From assembly GCA_037039925.1 (NCBI GenBank), contig JAXRKP010000938.1:112001-176000 (forward strand): a DNA stretch of 64,000 nucleotides, read 5' to 3'. Shown in pieces: positions 42,065 to 54,229 of this stretch. The position numbers and the translations under genes were made by a program. Under the pieces are notes generated by a model that did not search any database, was not told where the DNA came from, and saw nothing but the letters and a program-made list of their open reading frames with translations. How positions within the stretch are numbered: position 1 is the first letter of the stretch; the number at the start of each line of letters is the position of its first letter. This stretch comes from Doris montereyensis. Its lineage: Eukaryota > Mollusca > Gastropoda > Nudibranchia > Dorididae.

Positions 42065-45000
42065 GTAAATTATCATTAAAATGCAATCTCATTGCCAACT
42101 AGATCTATTCATAGTTTCAGAATTTTGGAATCAAAATACATGATAATATAAACAGTCAATGATAGATACTTATAAAGATATTTGGCTTTATGGTTTACTT
42201 TGTTTTGTGTAGGCTGAGTTAACTGGTTAACTGTTGAAAAACTAATTGACGTAAGGCATACACACGCACCTTTATGTTAGATCTAGCTTTTGGAAGCTTA
42301 ATAAAATCTTTCCTCTAAAAAAAGAAATTTTAGATTCTAAATCTTTATTATTTATCTAGTGTTGGACAATATCAGTAATTTTGATATCGATATTATATTA
42401 CTAATTTTCATGAGGCAATATCAAGTTTTTTTATGATATAGATCTAGTTGAAATTTCAATAAAAGATATAAATAAAGGGGTTGGGTTTTTTTTGTTGTTG
42501 AAGGAGTTTGGTATTTGGCAGGTTTCACAAAATGGTCCATCCCCATTTCCCTCTTTTGTCAAAATGTACATGTTATATTTTTTACAAGTGTTATATACCA
42601 TGTTAAAGCTTAGAACATGGGGATTCCAGATATATGACTTTAAGAGATAGCAAAGGACTGTGGAGCAAGTAAATTAGCTTTTAAAAGTCATGTTTTTCAG
42701 TCAAGGGGCATAACTGTGAAAATTCTAGGTCCAACGCCAGTACGTTATGTTACGTGAACTGCTCGCGTCCGTCGGCCGAGGTTTCCCTGGCGTTTATTTA
42801 GTGACGTAACGCTTGGGCATCTAGTTTGGAGAGTTCCCTGACTTTTCCCTAGTTCTCAATAAGATGTGAAGTCTGTGTTTGTTGTTTCCCGACACCTCGG
42901 GCGTGAGTCAACGGCCGGTGCCTTACCGTTGATCAGATGACTCGCGCGATCCGGATCGTGTGGATGATGAAAAACAATACTTTTTTGTCCCGTTTTTTGT
43001 AAAATTCTGTGATTGTACGCCTTTATACATACTATCCTTATTACGTGTTACGGGTTTATCGTGTGTACAATTCTGCTCAAACTGGTACGGTAAACTTCAC
43101 GACTTATAATTTTAACGAGTGAGGATGCGATAGTATAGGCCGATATTTGCCAATAGAGAAGAGAGAGAGAGATGCACCAGCAACAAAACCCTCGCAAAAA
43201 AGAACGCTTTTGACGACAATTGTTCCTTTCTCCCCGTACGAGAGGCTCCCTCTCGTAAACTTCCACTTATAATTTTAACGAGTGAGGATGCGATAGTATA
43301 GGCCGATATTTGCCAATAGAGAAGAGAGAGAGATGCACCAGCAACAAAACCCCCGCCGAAAGAACGTTTGACTGACAATTGTTCCTTTCTCCCCCGAGAG
43401 GCTCCTCCTCCCATCATCACTTCTCTACCCCGTCATCACTCACCCTCCCCCTCTAACTATCTACAGTCACATAGAGCGCCCCACTAGACTAGCACAAACT
43501 TGTCTTTATCGATCGATAATTGCTTCGCGGAATACGGGACGGGATGGGAGCGGTGGCTGGCAAATCTTGAACTCTACTTGAACCTGTGCTATTAGTATTA
43601 TTTTTTCTCTCTCGTTGAAATGCGTTTTTAGTAATATTGTATTGTTATGCCAAGGAGACTGTGCATAGTGGAGACGTAAAGTCACTATCATTGTAATGGA
43701 CTTCTAAACCTCCCGTATTGCCAATTATCTTGTCTTTATTTATTAGAACATAATAAATCATGAAAGCCTATTGATTGCCGGACTTCTTTACATAAGTTTC
43801 ACTCACGATAAGCCAAAGCAGGTTTCGCTAATGCAACCGAATGTAACCTGAACGGTCTCGAATCTAACCTGATCACAGTCTCCTTTCTGATGTCCGATCA
43901 TCGTCTACATTTTTGCATGGCCGTAAGCACATGGCCGTAAGAGTCTTTCAAAAACAAAATATTCCGCAAAGCCAACCAGACAATTTAAAAACAAAAATTT
44001 CATGATTTCCCAATAGACTTACACGCGATGAACTACGAGACAATAGCTCGACGCAATATTACCGTTATTAGATCTCAGATCGAAAAAAAAATTTTTGTCC
44101 GACTATGAGGTTTGGAAGACTGCCAGTAGTCTCATGGTATTCTCACTCTCATTTAGAGTTCCCTATGATTTATTTCGTGTCTTTTACAGAATATATGGTG
44201 ATAGGAATACGTTTTCTTTCACTTAAGATAAAAAACGGCGCTTCTACGTATTTTTCAACTGTTTTTTTTTTCAGCTCTTACTGTGTGTTCATTTGTAGAC
44301 ATCAGTTGTTACATAATAACGAAAATCTGAAACCTGCCTCACATGATCACTGCAAAAGATAAAAAATATTTAGGACTCGCCAAATTTTCTTTGAACAATT
44401 CTCTTCCACATGAAATTAAAGAAAACAGAATAAAAGGTCTTTGACCTCGCCTACCTTAAGGTGAAAAGGGACTTATTAAAAAGAGGAAATGTGGTCTGTC
44501 TGGATTGCTGACGTTCACACCCAAAAAATATTCACAAAACACACAAATTGAAAGCAAATTTCACAATATTATGTTTTTTATATCTGCGATGTCAAAGCTA
44601 TACATGGACCAAATGTTAAGAAGATTCATCAATTAGACTTTGAGAAACATTAATTGAAGAGTTCAAGTTATCATTGGGTCCCATTTTTGTGAAACCTGCC
44701 ATATATTTATGCATGTTATCGAAATATCAATATTTTAGGTCGCCTTGATATGATTCAATATTTCAATACGAAATGCACAACACTATTAAATGCATCTTTC
44801 TGAGCTTAGCATTATACGATTCGTTGAGACTTTCAATGTAGTCCTGACGTACAGTATTTGCCCTGCAAGCCTCTGTTGGATAAGGATCATGAAGTCCCAA
44901 GTTCAAATCCCAGTCCAAGATTGTGTTCCTTGGGAAAGACGTTTAAAAAAACACACATTTTACCCACTCTACCCATGTGCAAATGTGTGCAAGCTCTAGC

Positions 45001-48000
45001 GGTGGGAGTAAAACAATCTGTGTCAGATTAGTACCCTAGTCAGGAGGTCATTATTATCATTTGCTTTGCTTCACGCTACTGAAACTGGGATAAGTTCCGG
45101 CTCTATGGGCCTTAAAAGAACTTTTCTTTCTTTTTACCATAAACACTTTTTTCTTCTTACTTTTTAGCCAGTACAAAAATTAGGTCCCCATTGTGGAAAG
45201 ATGAATCAATTCTCATGACTACAATTTCTACCAGTACCCTTGTAATTTAATTTTATTTTCTATTCAAAAGCGCTATGTTTTGGTTTGAACGAAGATTGAT
45301 CAGACAAAAATTTACTACCGGACATCTTTGAATTGATTTGAAAAAAATGTAATGGAATCGGGCAATAAATCTTACGACCTTCATTTTTGTGTTTTGTGAC
45401 AAATGTTTTAAAATGTTTTATATTTATCCAAACCCAAGGCCTTGTTAATATGTCCATGGTTTACCTCTCTCTCTCTCTCTCTGTCTCTCTCTGAACAGAG
45501 CAAGTAGAGGAGGTGGTATCAGACATTAAAGTTGCCGGATACCTGAACCTTGCTGCAGACTTTGCCCACAACTTTACTGATGGACTGGCCATCGGAGCAT
45601 CTTTTCTGGCTGGTCAAAACATCGGGGTCATGACCACCATCACTATATTTATACACGAGATACCTCATGAGATTGGGGATTTTGCTATTCTTATACAATC
45701 TGGCTGTAGTAAGAAAAAGGTAGGTGGTGTATGTAAGCTCTCCTCATTATTTGATGTCAATATATCAGACCTACCTCCATACTCCAGGTGGTGTCTCGGT
45801 GACCGATCGGTTTGGCTGTCGGATTGGGGATTATAAGGTCCTGGGTCCGCATCTTAACAAAACTAGGTCCGACGTTGTGTTCCATGGGAAAGACACGTAA
45901 CACATATTTTCCCCCCACTCTACCCAGGTGCAAATGGGTACAAGCACTAGCTTGGGAGTAAAAAATCTGTGTCAGACTAACATCCTGACCAGGAGGTGAT
46001 TATTATCATTTGTTCTGCTTCACACTATTGAAACTATGATGCGCTTCGTTTCTATGGGCTGTAACGGCCCTTAAGGAACTTTCCTTTCTTTTTACCATAC
46101 TTTATTACAAAATTATTGCTAGTATGAAAATTAGGTCCCCATTGTGAAAAGATGAATCAATTCTCGTGACTACAATTTCTACCAGTACTTGTAATTTGTA
46201 ATTTGTTATTCTTTTCTATATATATATATATATATATATATACAGTAGAAATACTTTAAACCGAAATTTTGGGGACCCTCAAAACCATTTTGGTTTAAAG
46301 GCATTTTAGTTTAAAGCAAGTTCCTTTTTTGCAATGTTTTTAAAGGGGGTAACTATGTTTGTTTTGGGTTGTTTCCCTTTTGTTAATGTTGATGAAGAAA
46401 GAGGCCCTCTTGGTGACCATTATAATGTAATTGTTTTGATTGTTGGTTTGTTTTTTTTTTTTGGGGGGGTTTTGTTTGTTTGGTTTTTTGGGTTTTTTCC
46501 CCATTCATACTCTCATTCACACTTAATACAAAATACAGATTTGGATCATCAGGTATTCATCTTTCATTCAGTGTCTTCATCTTTATTTCATTAAAACAAG
46601 AAAAAAAAAAGGAAAATAGGAAAGGGTGGGATAGGGATACAGCTTATAAGGCTTTCTTGAAAAAGTTTGTTATAGATGTTTGGCGTGATTTTGAGACGGA
46701 GAGTCTATCCATGTAGACAGGCGAAACTTTGTTTCTTCACAAGCCTTTGTAGCCTCTCCTGTCCTTCAAAATGGTTGATAACGTTGAGTTCGGGATGTCG
46801 TGCTTTTTACATATCTCCGTCTTGTTTAATTTCTTTCGTCCACTTCCGAAAGAATATTGAGTTCAAACTCCAATGTGTATGCACAGTGTTCTTTTAGACA
46901 TCTTTGACTGGCTGAATTAAAACTAAAAAAACCCAGAAACGATCAAAAGTTCTCGTGATAGTGATAGTGATAAATGAATTAAATGAATGATGCACAGCGA
47001 CTGGGAGACGAAGTGAATGGAAATGAAACGCACCAATGCTTAACTCTACACACCCCTATCCCTGTGTTGAAAAAGGCCTAAAACAAAGCAGACACACACA
47101 CGTGCGTGCGCGAACACACATACCATCGAGTACACACTTAAACGGCGTACCAATGCGAAGCTATCTTCACTACACTTAGGCCTTACCACGTGCTTACAAC
47201 ACTATACACTTACCACGAGCAAGCAAGAACATCTCGCTTGCGTGGTTCTACACCCCCACCTCCCCTTCCCGTGCCAGTCCCCCGCTGTCTTCCCTTTTCG
47301 CCATCTGAGCGACGTGCGGTGATTGAAGGGTTTGACTACCACCCCCTCCCCCTCATCTACTCAGTTACGCTCTTTATTTCATATCGATAGGCATTATGTG
47401 TGACCCCTTTGCGGAATTATTGAAATTGAAGAGGATGAAACGAAAGAAAAAGGGGGAAAGTTGTTTCGGTTTAAAGACATTTGCGCTTAGAAGCATTTCG
47501 GTTTATCATACGAACTGATACAAAGACAAAGAAGAAACTTGTACAATTTATCAATTTCTTTGCGGTTCATCGAATTTTTAGGTTTAGCTTCTTTCGGTTT
47601 AAAGTATTTCTACTGTATATATGCGAAAGCTCTCTGTTTTGATTTGAACCAACGGTTGATCAGAGGAAAAAGAAGGGGAGGGACTTAACCACCAGACAGC
47701 TTGTAATTGATTTGAAAAAATGTAATTGGTGAAATAGGAAAAGCTTAGATCTAGGTCTAGATATTTCTCCTTTGTTATCTGATGAAGGGTTATACCCGAA
47801 ATGTCACATGTTTGTTCTGTCTTAATTAGTGGAATTGTTATTTATTGTCATATTTCACCTTTGACTTAACTCCACTGTGGCTCCTTTGTAATATTGAAAA
47901 AAATGTAATGATATTGGGCAATAAATTTTCCTGACCATACAATATACATTGTTTGATAAATTTACAGGTGTTTTGATTAAAATTGTTTTGGGATTATTTT

Positions 48001-48258
48001 CACACAGGCCATGCTGCTCCAGTTTTCCACTGCTATCGGTGCTATGCTAGGAACGCTGTGCAGTTTAGGAATGCAGGGATTCGGTGACACAGCCTCCTTT
48101 GGATCTTGCCCTTCACAGCTGGCGGCTTCATCTACATCGCCACCGTTTCCGTCATTCCAGAGCTGTTGGCAGATTCCACGCTGGGTCAAAGCATCAAAGA
48201 GATCCTGGCCATGTTGACCGGTGTGTGTATGATGATTCTGATTGCTATATACGAATGA
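41147..48258 (+). CDS. SLC39A7: SLC39A7/ZIP7 (KE4, Catsup) zinc transporter, three coding exons
   Basis: ZIP7 moves zinc from the ER/Golgi lumen to the cytosol; the family is defined by eight membrane helices with HNxxD and HExPHE zinc-site motifs in helices 4 and 5. The joined exons give 464 residues (human 469) after correcting four small frame breaks. In order: signal-like N terminus, His-rich luminal segment ([13 protein letters not shown]), helix 1 ([17 protein letters not shown]), helix 2 ending [12 protein letters not shown], a second His/Gly loop, helix 3 ([16 protein letters not shown]), a basic/acidic loop, [32 protein letters not shown], and two final helices. The start [10 protein letters not shown] was chosen because it opens a hydrophobic leader in the His-rich frame. 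The gene is divergent from GAPVD1 with 8.8 kb between start codons. Confidence 0.94.
42517..44700 (-). mobile_element. GGCAGGTTTCACAAAA inverted-repeat element, copy 2
   Basis: Same termini as copy 1, inverted relative to it, in SLC39A7 intron 1. It is 2,184 bp, partly because a segment with AACGAGTGAGGATGCGATAG occurs twice (about 43092-43257 and 43258-43408) where copy 1 has one. The outer few hundred bases are nearly identical to copy 1. Confidence 0.78.
44865..45140 (+). repeat. SINE A copy, damaged head
   Basis: In SLC39A7 intron 1. The A box is lost but TTGTGTTCCTTGGGAAAGAC and GGCTCTATGGGCCTTAAAAG are present. Confidence 0.7.
45499..45719 (+). CDS. SLC39A7: SLC39A7 coding exon 2 (zinc-site helices 4 and 5)
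   Basis: Intact frame encoding [39 protein letters not shown] and [20 protein letters not shown]. Both metal-site motifs are complete. Acceptor CTGAACAG|AGC after a CT run, donor AAAAAG|GTAGGT, phase 1 to 0. Confidence 0.95.
45737..46100 (+). repeat. SINE A, long-form copy
   Basis: Starts 17 bases after the exon 2 donor of SLC39A7. It has an extra 50-base 5' segment (TTATTTGATGTCAATATATC) shared only with the copy at 62513, so these two form a subfamily with a longer head. Confidence 0.72.
46243..47615. mobile_element. 1,373-bp TA-flanked inverted-repeat element in SLC39A7 intron 2
   Basis: Perfect 24-bp terminal repeats beginning CAGTAGAAATACTTTAAACC, flanked by TA on both sides. TTTCGGTTTAAAG blocks repeat just inside both ends. 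No transposase-like frame is visible. Ends resemble pogo/Tigger elements but the sequence differs from the 34537 element. Confidence 0.8.
48008..48258 (+). CDS. SLC39A7: SLC39A7 coding exon 3 (C terminus), one missing base
   Basis: Encodes [20 protein letters not shown], then after a one-base shift in the TTT at 48098-48100, [20 protein letters not shown] and [14 protein letters not shown] with stop TGA at 48256-48258. The human end is GGVIMMVLIAHLE, so the length is normal. Acceptor CACACAG|GCC. Confidence 0.93.
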
Positions 48259-48963
48259 GTGAACTTGAAGTGGAGTCAGTTAACAGAGTGTGTGCGGTTG
48301 GTAGCTTGTTACGACACACAGTGCGTGGGTGTTTGAGTGTATGATATGATGATGAGATCTCTTAGTGTTTTGTTTGCATGGGATTTTTTTTTTAAACAAG
48401 GGGTGAAGGAAAGTTGTTTGAAGGACTGGATGGCGTGAATGTTTAGAATCGGAGATTGTTAATTATTATCAGGTGACAGGTCTTTCTCTTGTTTAGCTTT
48501 GTGCATATTTTGGGGATGGATAGCCGTTTGACAATTGTTACTGTTTTTCAGGGAAGGGGATTTTGCGTTTTTTGCCGCTGAGGAAAGCAAGCCTTTCAGT
48601 AACATGTAACTATTGTTGATTAGTCTTGTCAATGTGTTATTTTTCCGCCTGTGCACTTGCAAAACTTATTGGATTTATTGAAATCATATTTTTTTGCCGA
48701 TATCCGTTTTGAGATCTCATGTTATGAAAAATCTTATTTCTTAAAATTTACAGACAGTTGAATGAAGTTTTTTTTTTTTTTAATTCGCGATTTTTGTTGT
48801 AAAAGATGTAGCTGGACCTCAAAATTCCTCACTGAAAAAAATATTTAAACAGAATGTTAGTTCAGGTGCTGTGATGATTGTTGTACATACATTTGTATTT
48901 CTTTGGTCAAAATGTCAGTGCTATTGCTATTGTTAGCTTTAAAATTAATTTTCTGTAGATGAA

Positions 48964-48969
48964 AATAAA
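48964..48969 (+). terminator. Candidate poly(A) signal for SLC39A7
   Basis: AATAAA 706 bases after the SLC39A7 stop, the first canonical signal downstream. Sequence from 48259 to here is AT-rich and without a coding signal, as expected of a 3' UTR. A later AATAAA at 54049-54054 would give a 5.8-kb UTR and is the alternative. Confidence 0.45.
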
Positions 48970-50074
48970 ACACATATTGAAGGAATATATTCATCTGCAA
49001 AATGTAATGATTAATGCGTCCAAAGTCGGTCCAGGTGTTTCTCTACAAAAGCTAAAGAGAATCTTTGAGTTCGTGAAAATATTCCTTCAAGGGTGTTGTG
49101 TAACATGTTTAATGTAGACCTTAATCAACCCTGCAGTGTGTTTGTTGCTGTTTATGCTATAGAAGAAAGAAAAAGATAATACTTAGGATTTACTATGTCA
49201 TTAAACATCTTGTTGCTGTTGAAGCCTCCATCACTACAGACCACAGCATTTATTTATGTTTTTATTGTTACTGTGTGAGCAGTATTCATGTACACAAGTG
49301 TTTGTTGTTAGTGGTTTTGGGGGGGGGGAGGGGGATTTTTCGATTTTTTTTGTACATGATGCTAATATATTTATGGAGATTGATTGTCTCTCATATGCCA
49401 ATGTGGGGTTGCATGATGAAGAAAGATTAAAACTTGTTATTGTCCATACTTTGAATGAGACAAGATTGACGATTCACAAGTCACTGTCAGCGGCTGTCGT
49501 ATTATCTTCTGCACTTATCTTTGTCTTCCTGTTATTATCTTCTTTCTTTTGTTTTCGTCTTAATGTAAGAATAAGCAAATGAAAAACCTGAAATTTGCAC
49601 GCATCAGTGGGGTTTATTTATGGGGAGTTTTTTTTGGCATCTGCAATTGTTAAGTAATTGTTTATCCTTTTTTTTTTCTTTATTCTTTGTGGCGGCTCTG
49701 TAGACACAGCAAAAGCTCAGTGCTGGTTTGTCTTATCTCCAATCTTACTCTTGCTATAGACTTATATAGTTACTATGTGTGAGAAAAGACTTATTTCTGT
49801 TTTAAGGACTTACATATCTTTATAGCGATCCTTGATTTGCATGTCAGGAAATGCATTTTATCCATGTTCATACAAATTGCAGAGAAGTCACATATTGGTG
49901 GCCTCATTTCTTAAGACTTGGCAAATTGAGATAAAACAAGATAGCGCTGAACTGCAACATATCTAAACATAAAACTTGCCATATTCATTAACCAATTTCC
50001 TAGTCATGACGTAATTTTGTTATACTATTAGATAGATTCCCCCATGATAACAATGCTTGGGGATTGTCAGTTTC

Positions 50075-50235
50075 AGCAGTGGGCGGGCAGTTGGTGATTG
50101 GTTGCTGGTACTTTATGCTTCTTTCCCTTCACTCTTTCACTCACCGTACCCTATTTTTCCATCTTGCTGTTTCCTCTTAACTCACTCTGAAAATGAGATC
50201 ACCAAATGTTGTGGACGGTGGAAATTGGAATTTAT
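50075..50235 (-). repeat. Family C copy
   Basis: Reverse-oriented; the plus strand reads GGTACTTTATGCTTCTTTCC to TGTGGACGGTGG. Confidence 0.65.
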
Positions 50236-51104
50236 CTAAAACAGGATAGTTGAGCACACCTTTTATTAGTTTTTTTTTCCGAATAGCGCAGGTGGTATCG
50301 TAGCCACTCCACAAATGTGGAGTCACAGACACCACCATGCTTTCGTTTTCAGTCATTTATGTCATTCCTCTCTGATTGTGAATTAATTTGAGAATGCTTT
50401 GGGGTTGTTTTTTCTCAGGCGTTCTTTGAAGTTTAAGGCTTTCCTGTCTTTGCTTTACCTCCTGTTCTGATTTCCAAGTCCACTGGAGACTCAACTTTTC
50501 TTCTTATTGATTTAAGAAAGGCGCATTGTATTTTAACATGGGCCATTGCCATTAAATTTTAATCTCCTTTCTATGACAACAGTACAGCCCATGTCCCCCA
50601 AACACCTAGGGACCAGAAAATTAGTTTGAGGAATACATTTTTCAGGGAACATGGTAGGCGTTCAAAGAAGGATCTTAGTTGGGATTTTGTCATGAATCTG
50701 GGGATTCCATGTTTTTTTTTAGCATATGTTTGGGGAATATGGGCTGTACTGTTTGTTTTTTTTTCCATTGAATTTGAAGTATGGCACCAAGTGAAGCTCA
50801 AAGCTCTGCTTTTATTCTTCTTTTGTCATTTGCTTACATTTTTGTGACTATACCATCTTTGAGTTTGCTCTCGCTCAATGTTGTTGTTTAATAGATATTG
50901 TTACAACTCCATTGTCCAAAAGCCGTAAGATTTCATGTACTTACTGTGTTGACGTGGGTCTTTGATTTCAATTTCAATGTTTTAGTGCACGATCATAGAA
51001 GCATAAATGATATTTGATATAATGTCCTTTTCTTCATGTACATTATGCTACTGCCTTTTCCAAGAATGCCATTGTGATGTGGTGCTAATAGACTAAAACT
51101 AAGC

Positions 51105-51235
51105 AAGCGATTGGTGGACGCTACTGGAATGTTCTCCTTCTTTCACATGTCTTACAATGTTACACCTCACTCTTTCTCTCAATCCACCCTTAGATCACTG
51201 CGTATGGTAGACAGGGTAAATTTTAATGAAACGAG
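51105..51235 (-). repeat. Family C copy
   Basis: Reverse-oriented; shows GATCACTGCGTATGGTAGAC and AGGGTAAATTTTAATGAAAC. Confidence 0.65.
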
Positions 51236-51604
51236 CAAACAAATGGACTTCAAGCCGAGAAATTTAGATGAGTTTGTGTCTCTTCCTGTACTTTAAACTT
51301 TGAAGATCTGGTTTTGGATTCTTAACACTATGTTTGTTCCCTTGAGTAAGGTAACAATAACAGTAAAAAATAATTTTTGTGTGAAATTTATTGTCAAATG
51401 GACCTGTTTAGAATTTCGTTTCATTTGTATTATGAACCAGTGGGAAGTTTTAATCTTATACACATTATTATTATATATACTGTCAAGTGACTGGTCAATT
51501 TGATAATTATTTTTAAAATTGTATTTATAGGAAAGTAAAAGCAGTCTGGGCTGACATGAAAAATGTTCAGGACATTGTCTAAAATATTTTTCTTTTTTTT
51601 TTTT

Positions 51605-51845
51605 TTACTCTGTTCCTTTCATTCATCCATTACATTGTCAACTCTGTTCCTTTCATTCATCCATTACATTGTTAACTCTGTTCCGTTTCATTCATCCATT
51701 ACATTGTTAACTCTGTTCCGTTCATTCATCAATTACATTGTTAACTATTCCTTCCATTCATCCATTACATTGTTAATTGTTAACTCTGTTCCTTCATTCA
51801 TCCATTACATTGTCAACTCTGTTCCTTTCATCCATCCATTACAAA
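51605..51845. repeat. About 33-bp tandem repeat, eight units
   Basis: Units contain TTCATTCATCCATTACATTG and TTAACTCTGTTCC. Confidence 0.87.
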
Positions 51846-52014
51846 AAATCTTTCTGATCACTATGCGTGCCAAAGAGCATATCAGGCTGTTTTGTTTGGG
51901 GTTTGTTTTTCATATAACTATTTTCTTTTGTACATTTTTTTCATATATTACCTTTCATATTAAATAGATTTGGGTGATGGTTTGTGTAATTGTATACTCT
52001 TACACTTATAAGTT

Positions 52015-52195
52015 GATAATGTACTCTGCTTGAAAGTTGCGGGACTAAGTTTGTGCAGTCTAGTGTACTCTGCTTGAAAGTTGCGGGACTAAGTTTGTGC
52101 AGTCTTGCTTGAAAGTTGCAGGGAATAGATTTGTGCTAGTGTACTCTGCTTGAAAGTTGCAGGAATAAATTTGTGCAGTCTAGTGTACTCTGCAT
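52015..52195. repeat. About 46-bp tandem repeat, four units
   Basis: Units contain GTGTACTCTGCTTGAAAGTT and GACTAAGTTTGTGCAGTCT. Confidence 0.83.
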
Positions 52196-52649
52196 GGCTT
52201 GCTTCAAGGTCAAATTCATGAAGAGGAAGGCGTATAGAACAGCTTGACTTGACTTCAGCCTCTGGGTTCCTTGTGGAACATAGGGCGGCAATCTCACCCC
52301 CTCTAGCGCTTACGTTTCTGGGAGACCCTCTTCACTGTCCAGTCATGATTTTATCAGCATAATTTAAAGTTACGTCAAGAGTTAACGTCTTAAAATCCTC
52401 AAAATTGTGAGTTTGGTGGTAAAAGTAAAAATTCTTTCTGAATTTTCAACACTGAGTTTGCTTGGAAAGTCTTCCTTGAAATAGAGATCTTTATGTATAA
52501 TGTTTCATTGTGTTGCTTATACGATAAAAAGATGTGGATTTTGGACTATTATTAAAACACTGTGTGCAGACAATATGTTTCTTTGCAGTACATGCATTAT
52601 CAAATGCATGTACTGTACTGTGTACTCTCTGACTGTGTGTGTGTATCTC

Positions 52650-52651
52650 TC

Positions 52652-52738
<87 letters not shown>
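52650..52738. repeat. (CT)n microsatellite
   Basis: About 43 CT units. Confidence 0.93.
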
Positions 52739-52741
<3 letters not shown>

Positions 52742-52749
52742 GATGCGTT

Positions 52750-52870
52750 AATGTAGGTGCATTTTGTAGGCCTTTGACAGGTGCTATTTGTAGGTCCTTC
52801 ATCCATCCTTTCACTCTTCCATCTTGGGAAATCAGTGGTCATGGTGGACAGAGTAAATTTCAGTGAAACA
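52750..52870 (-). repeat. Family C copy
   Basis: Reverse-oriented; shows GGTCATGGTGGACAGAGTAA and begins directly after the CT run. Confidence 0.62.
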
Positions 52871-53021
52871 AATCTTGTGTGCATCTAAATACCAATCAGC
52901 TGCAATATTTGTTAGAAATGTCAGGTGTCAATGTCATGGAGTGTCGGACGTCATGAAATGTCATCTGTTTTTCTTTCTTTTGGCTTTCAATTTCAATGTT
53001 ATGGTGTGTGACTATGATGAA

Positions 53022-53165
53022 CAGTTGGCAGGTGCTATAGGTAAGTCCATCCTACTTCGCTCTTCCTTTTCAATCTTTCATGCGTCTTTCACCTTACGAC
53101 ATAGAGCTCTTTGAGTCTTTGTAATTCATCCTGAAATCAACGCATATGGTGTACACTGCCAATAA
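53022..53165 (-). repeat. Family C copy, diverged
   Basis: Reverse-oriented; TTGGCAGGTGCTATAGGTAA at one end and AACGCATATGGTGTACACTG at the other. Confidence 0.55.
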
Positions 53166-53332
53166 TTGCAATGGCAAAAAAAACACCATAGATGATAACA
53201 GTGTAGCTCCTGCTCTTTGACTCCCCCTTATTCTACAACCAACCTCAGTTTGATATCACCGCTCATGTTGGAGGTGGGTACTTTCAACTTCCTCACAACT
53301 TGATATATGCCCACTGTTTATGGTTTGGCCAA

Positions 53333-53508
53333 GTAACATTCAGTCAATAAGTGCCTTGCAATCGCAAGACTTATCTGGCGATTTTTTAACAGTTTGATTG
53401 GTGGCTATTTTTGGAATCCAGATGTTCACCCAATCAGAATACTGGACATAAGATTAAGTAGTAAGAACACAGGAAAGCCTTGCAAGGCACTTGATGACTG
53501 AATGTTAC
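53333..53508. mobile_element. 176-bp foldback MITE
   Basis: Arms of about 28 bases, starting GTAACATTCAGTCAATAAGT and ending in its near reverse complement. A diverged, arm-less relative sharing ACCCAATCAGAAT and TTGGAAT lies at about 53815-53930. Confidence 0.65.
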
Positions 53509-53814
53509 CCTATTCCGTGTGAAGATGTTTGTGACATGAACATATGATGAAAATGTTTGTTTCTAGTGTAGATGCATGTCTCCATAATTTGGTAACTTGT
53601 TGACTATGTTGGACAATTTAAGGGAGTGAGTGATATTATACATATAATTTAATTTATAATATGGAAAATTATAGACTTGATTCTATGGATTTTTAATCAA
53701 GTGAATATGTGCGATACAGTCTCAATACTATTATTAATATTGCTGTAATAATTCATTATACAACATTCATAGAGTACCAGTGTTAAAATTGTCGTAATGT
53801 TTCTTTCAAGACTG

Positions 53815-53930
53815 CCTTATGCGTTCTAACAATCTGATTGTGGCTATGTTTGGAATATAGATTTTTACCCAATCAGAATGCTGAAACTAGGACGTAGGGA
53901 AGCCTCAGAATTGACACGATGACTGAACAC
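53815..53930. repeat. Diverged relative of the 53333 foldback element
   Basis: Shares internal segments (CTGATTGTGGCTATGTTTGG, TTTTTACCCAATCAGAATGC) with 53333-53508 but the arms are eroded. Confidence 0.5.
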
Positions 53931-54229
53931 CACACAAATCCCAAAAGAACGTCTGCGCCACACTCTTCATTATATTGTATACTATAGTGTGGGTGTTATG
54001 TTATTACCGTATTATTGCTATGAGTATGACTTGACTGAAAGCTGAAACAATAAACATTGATCATTTGACACTTTTGTTTTGTTAGTTTGATTTCTTGTTG
54101 TGAATTTGAATGTCGTTGAAATGATCATTTATGTACTTCTAATTCACACTTCTCTTTGCTCTTTGCTTCTTCTTCTTCCTTCCACTTTTCTTTTACACAA
54201 TTTCTTTCATGCGTGGCAGGTTGGCAAGC

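Larger units (their letters stand above)
48259..54095. other. 3' UTR and downstream flank of SLC39A7
   Basis: No conserved coding segment on either strand. It contains four minus-oriented family C copies, two short tandem arrays, a CT run and a 176-bp foldback element, annotated separately. Confidence 0.5.
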
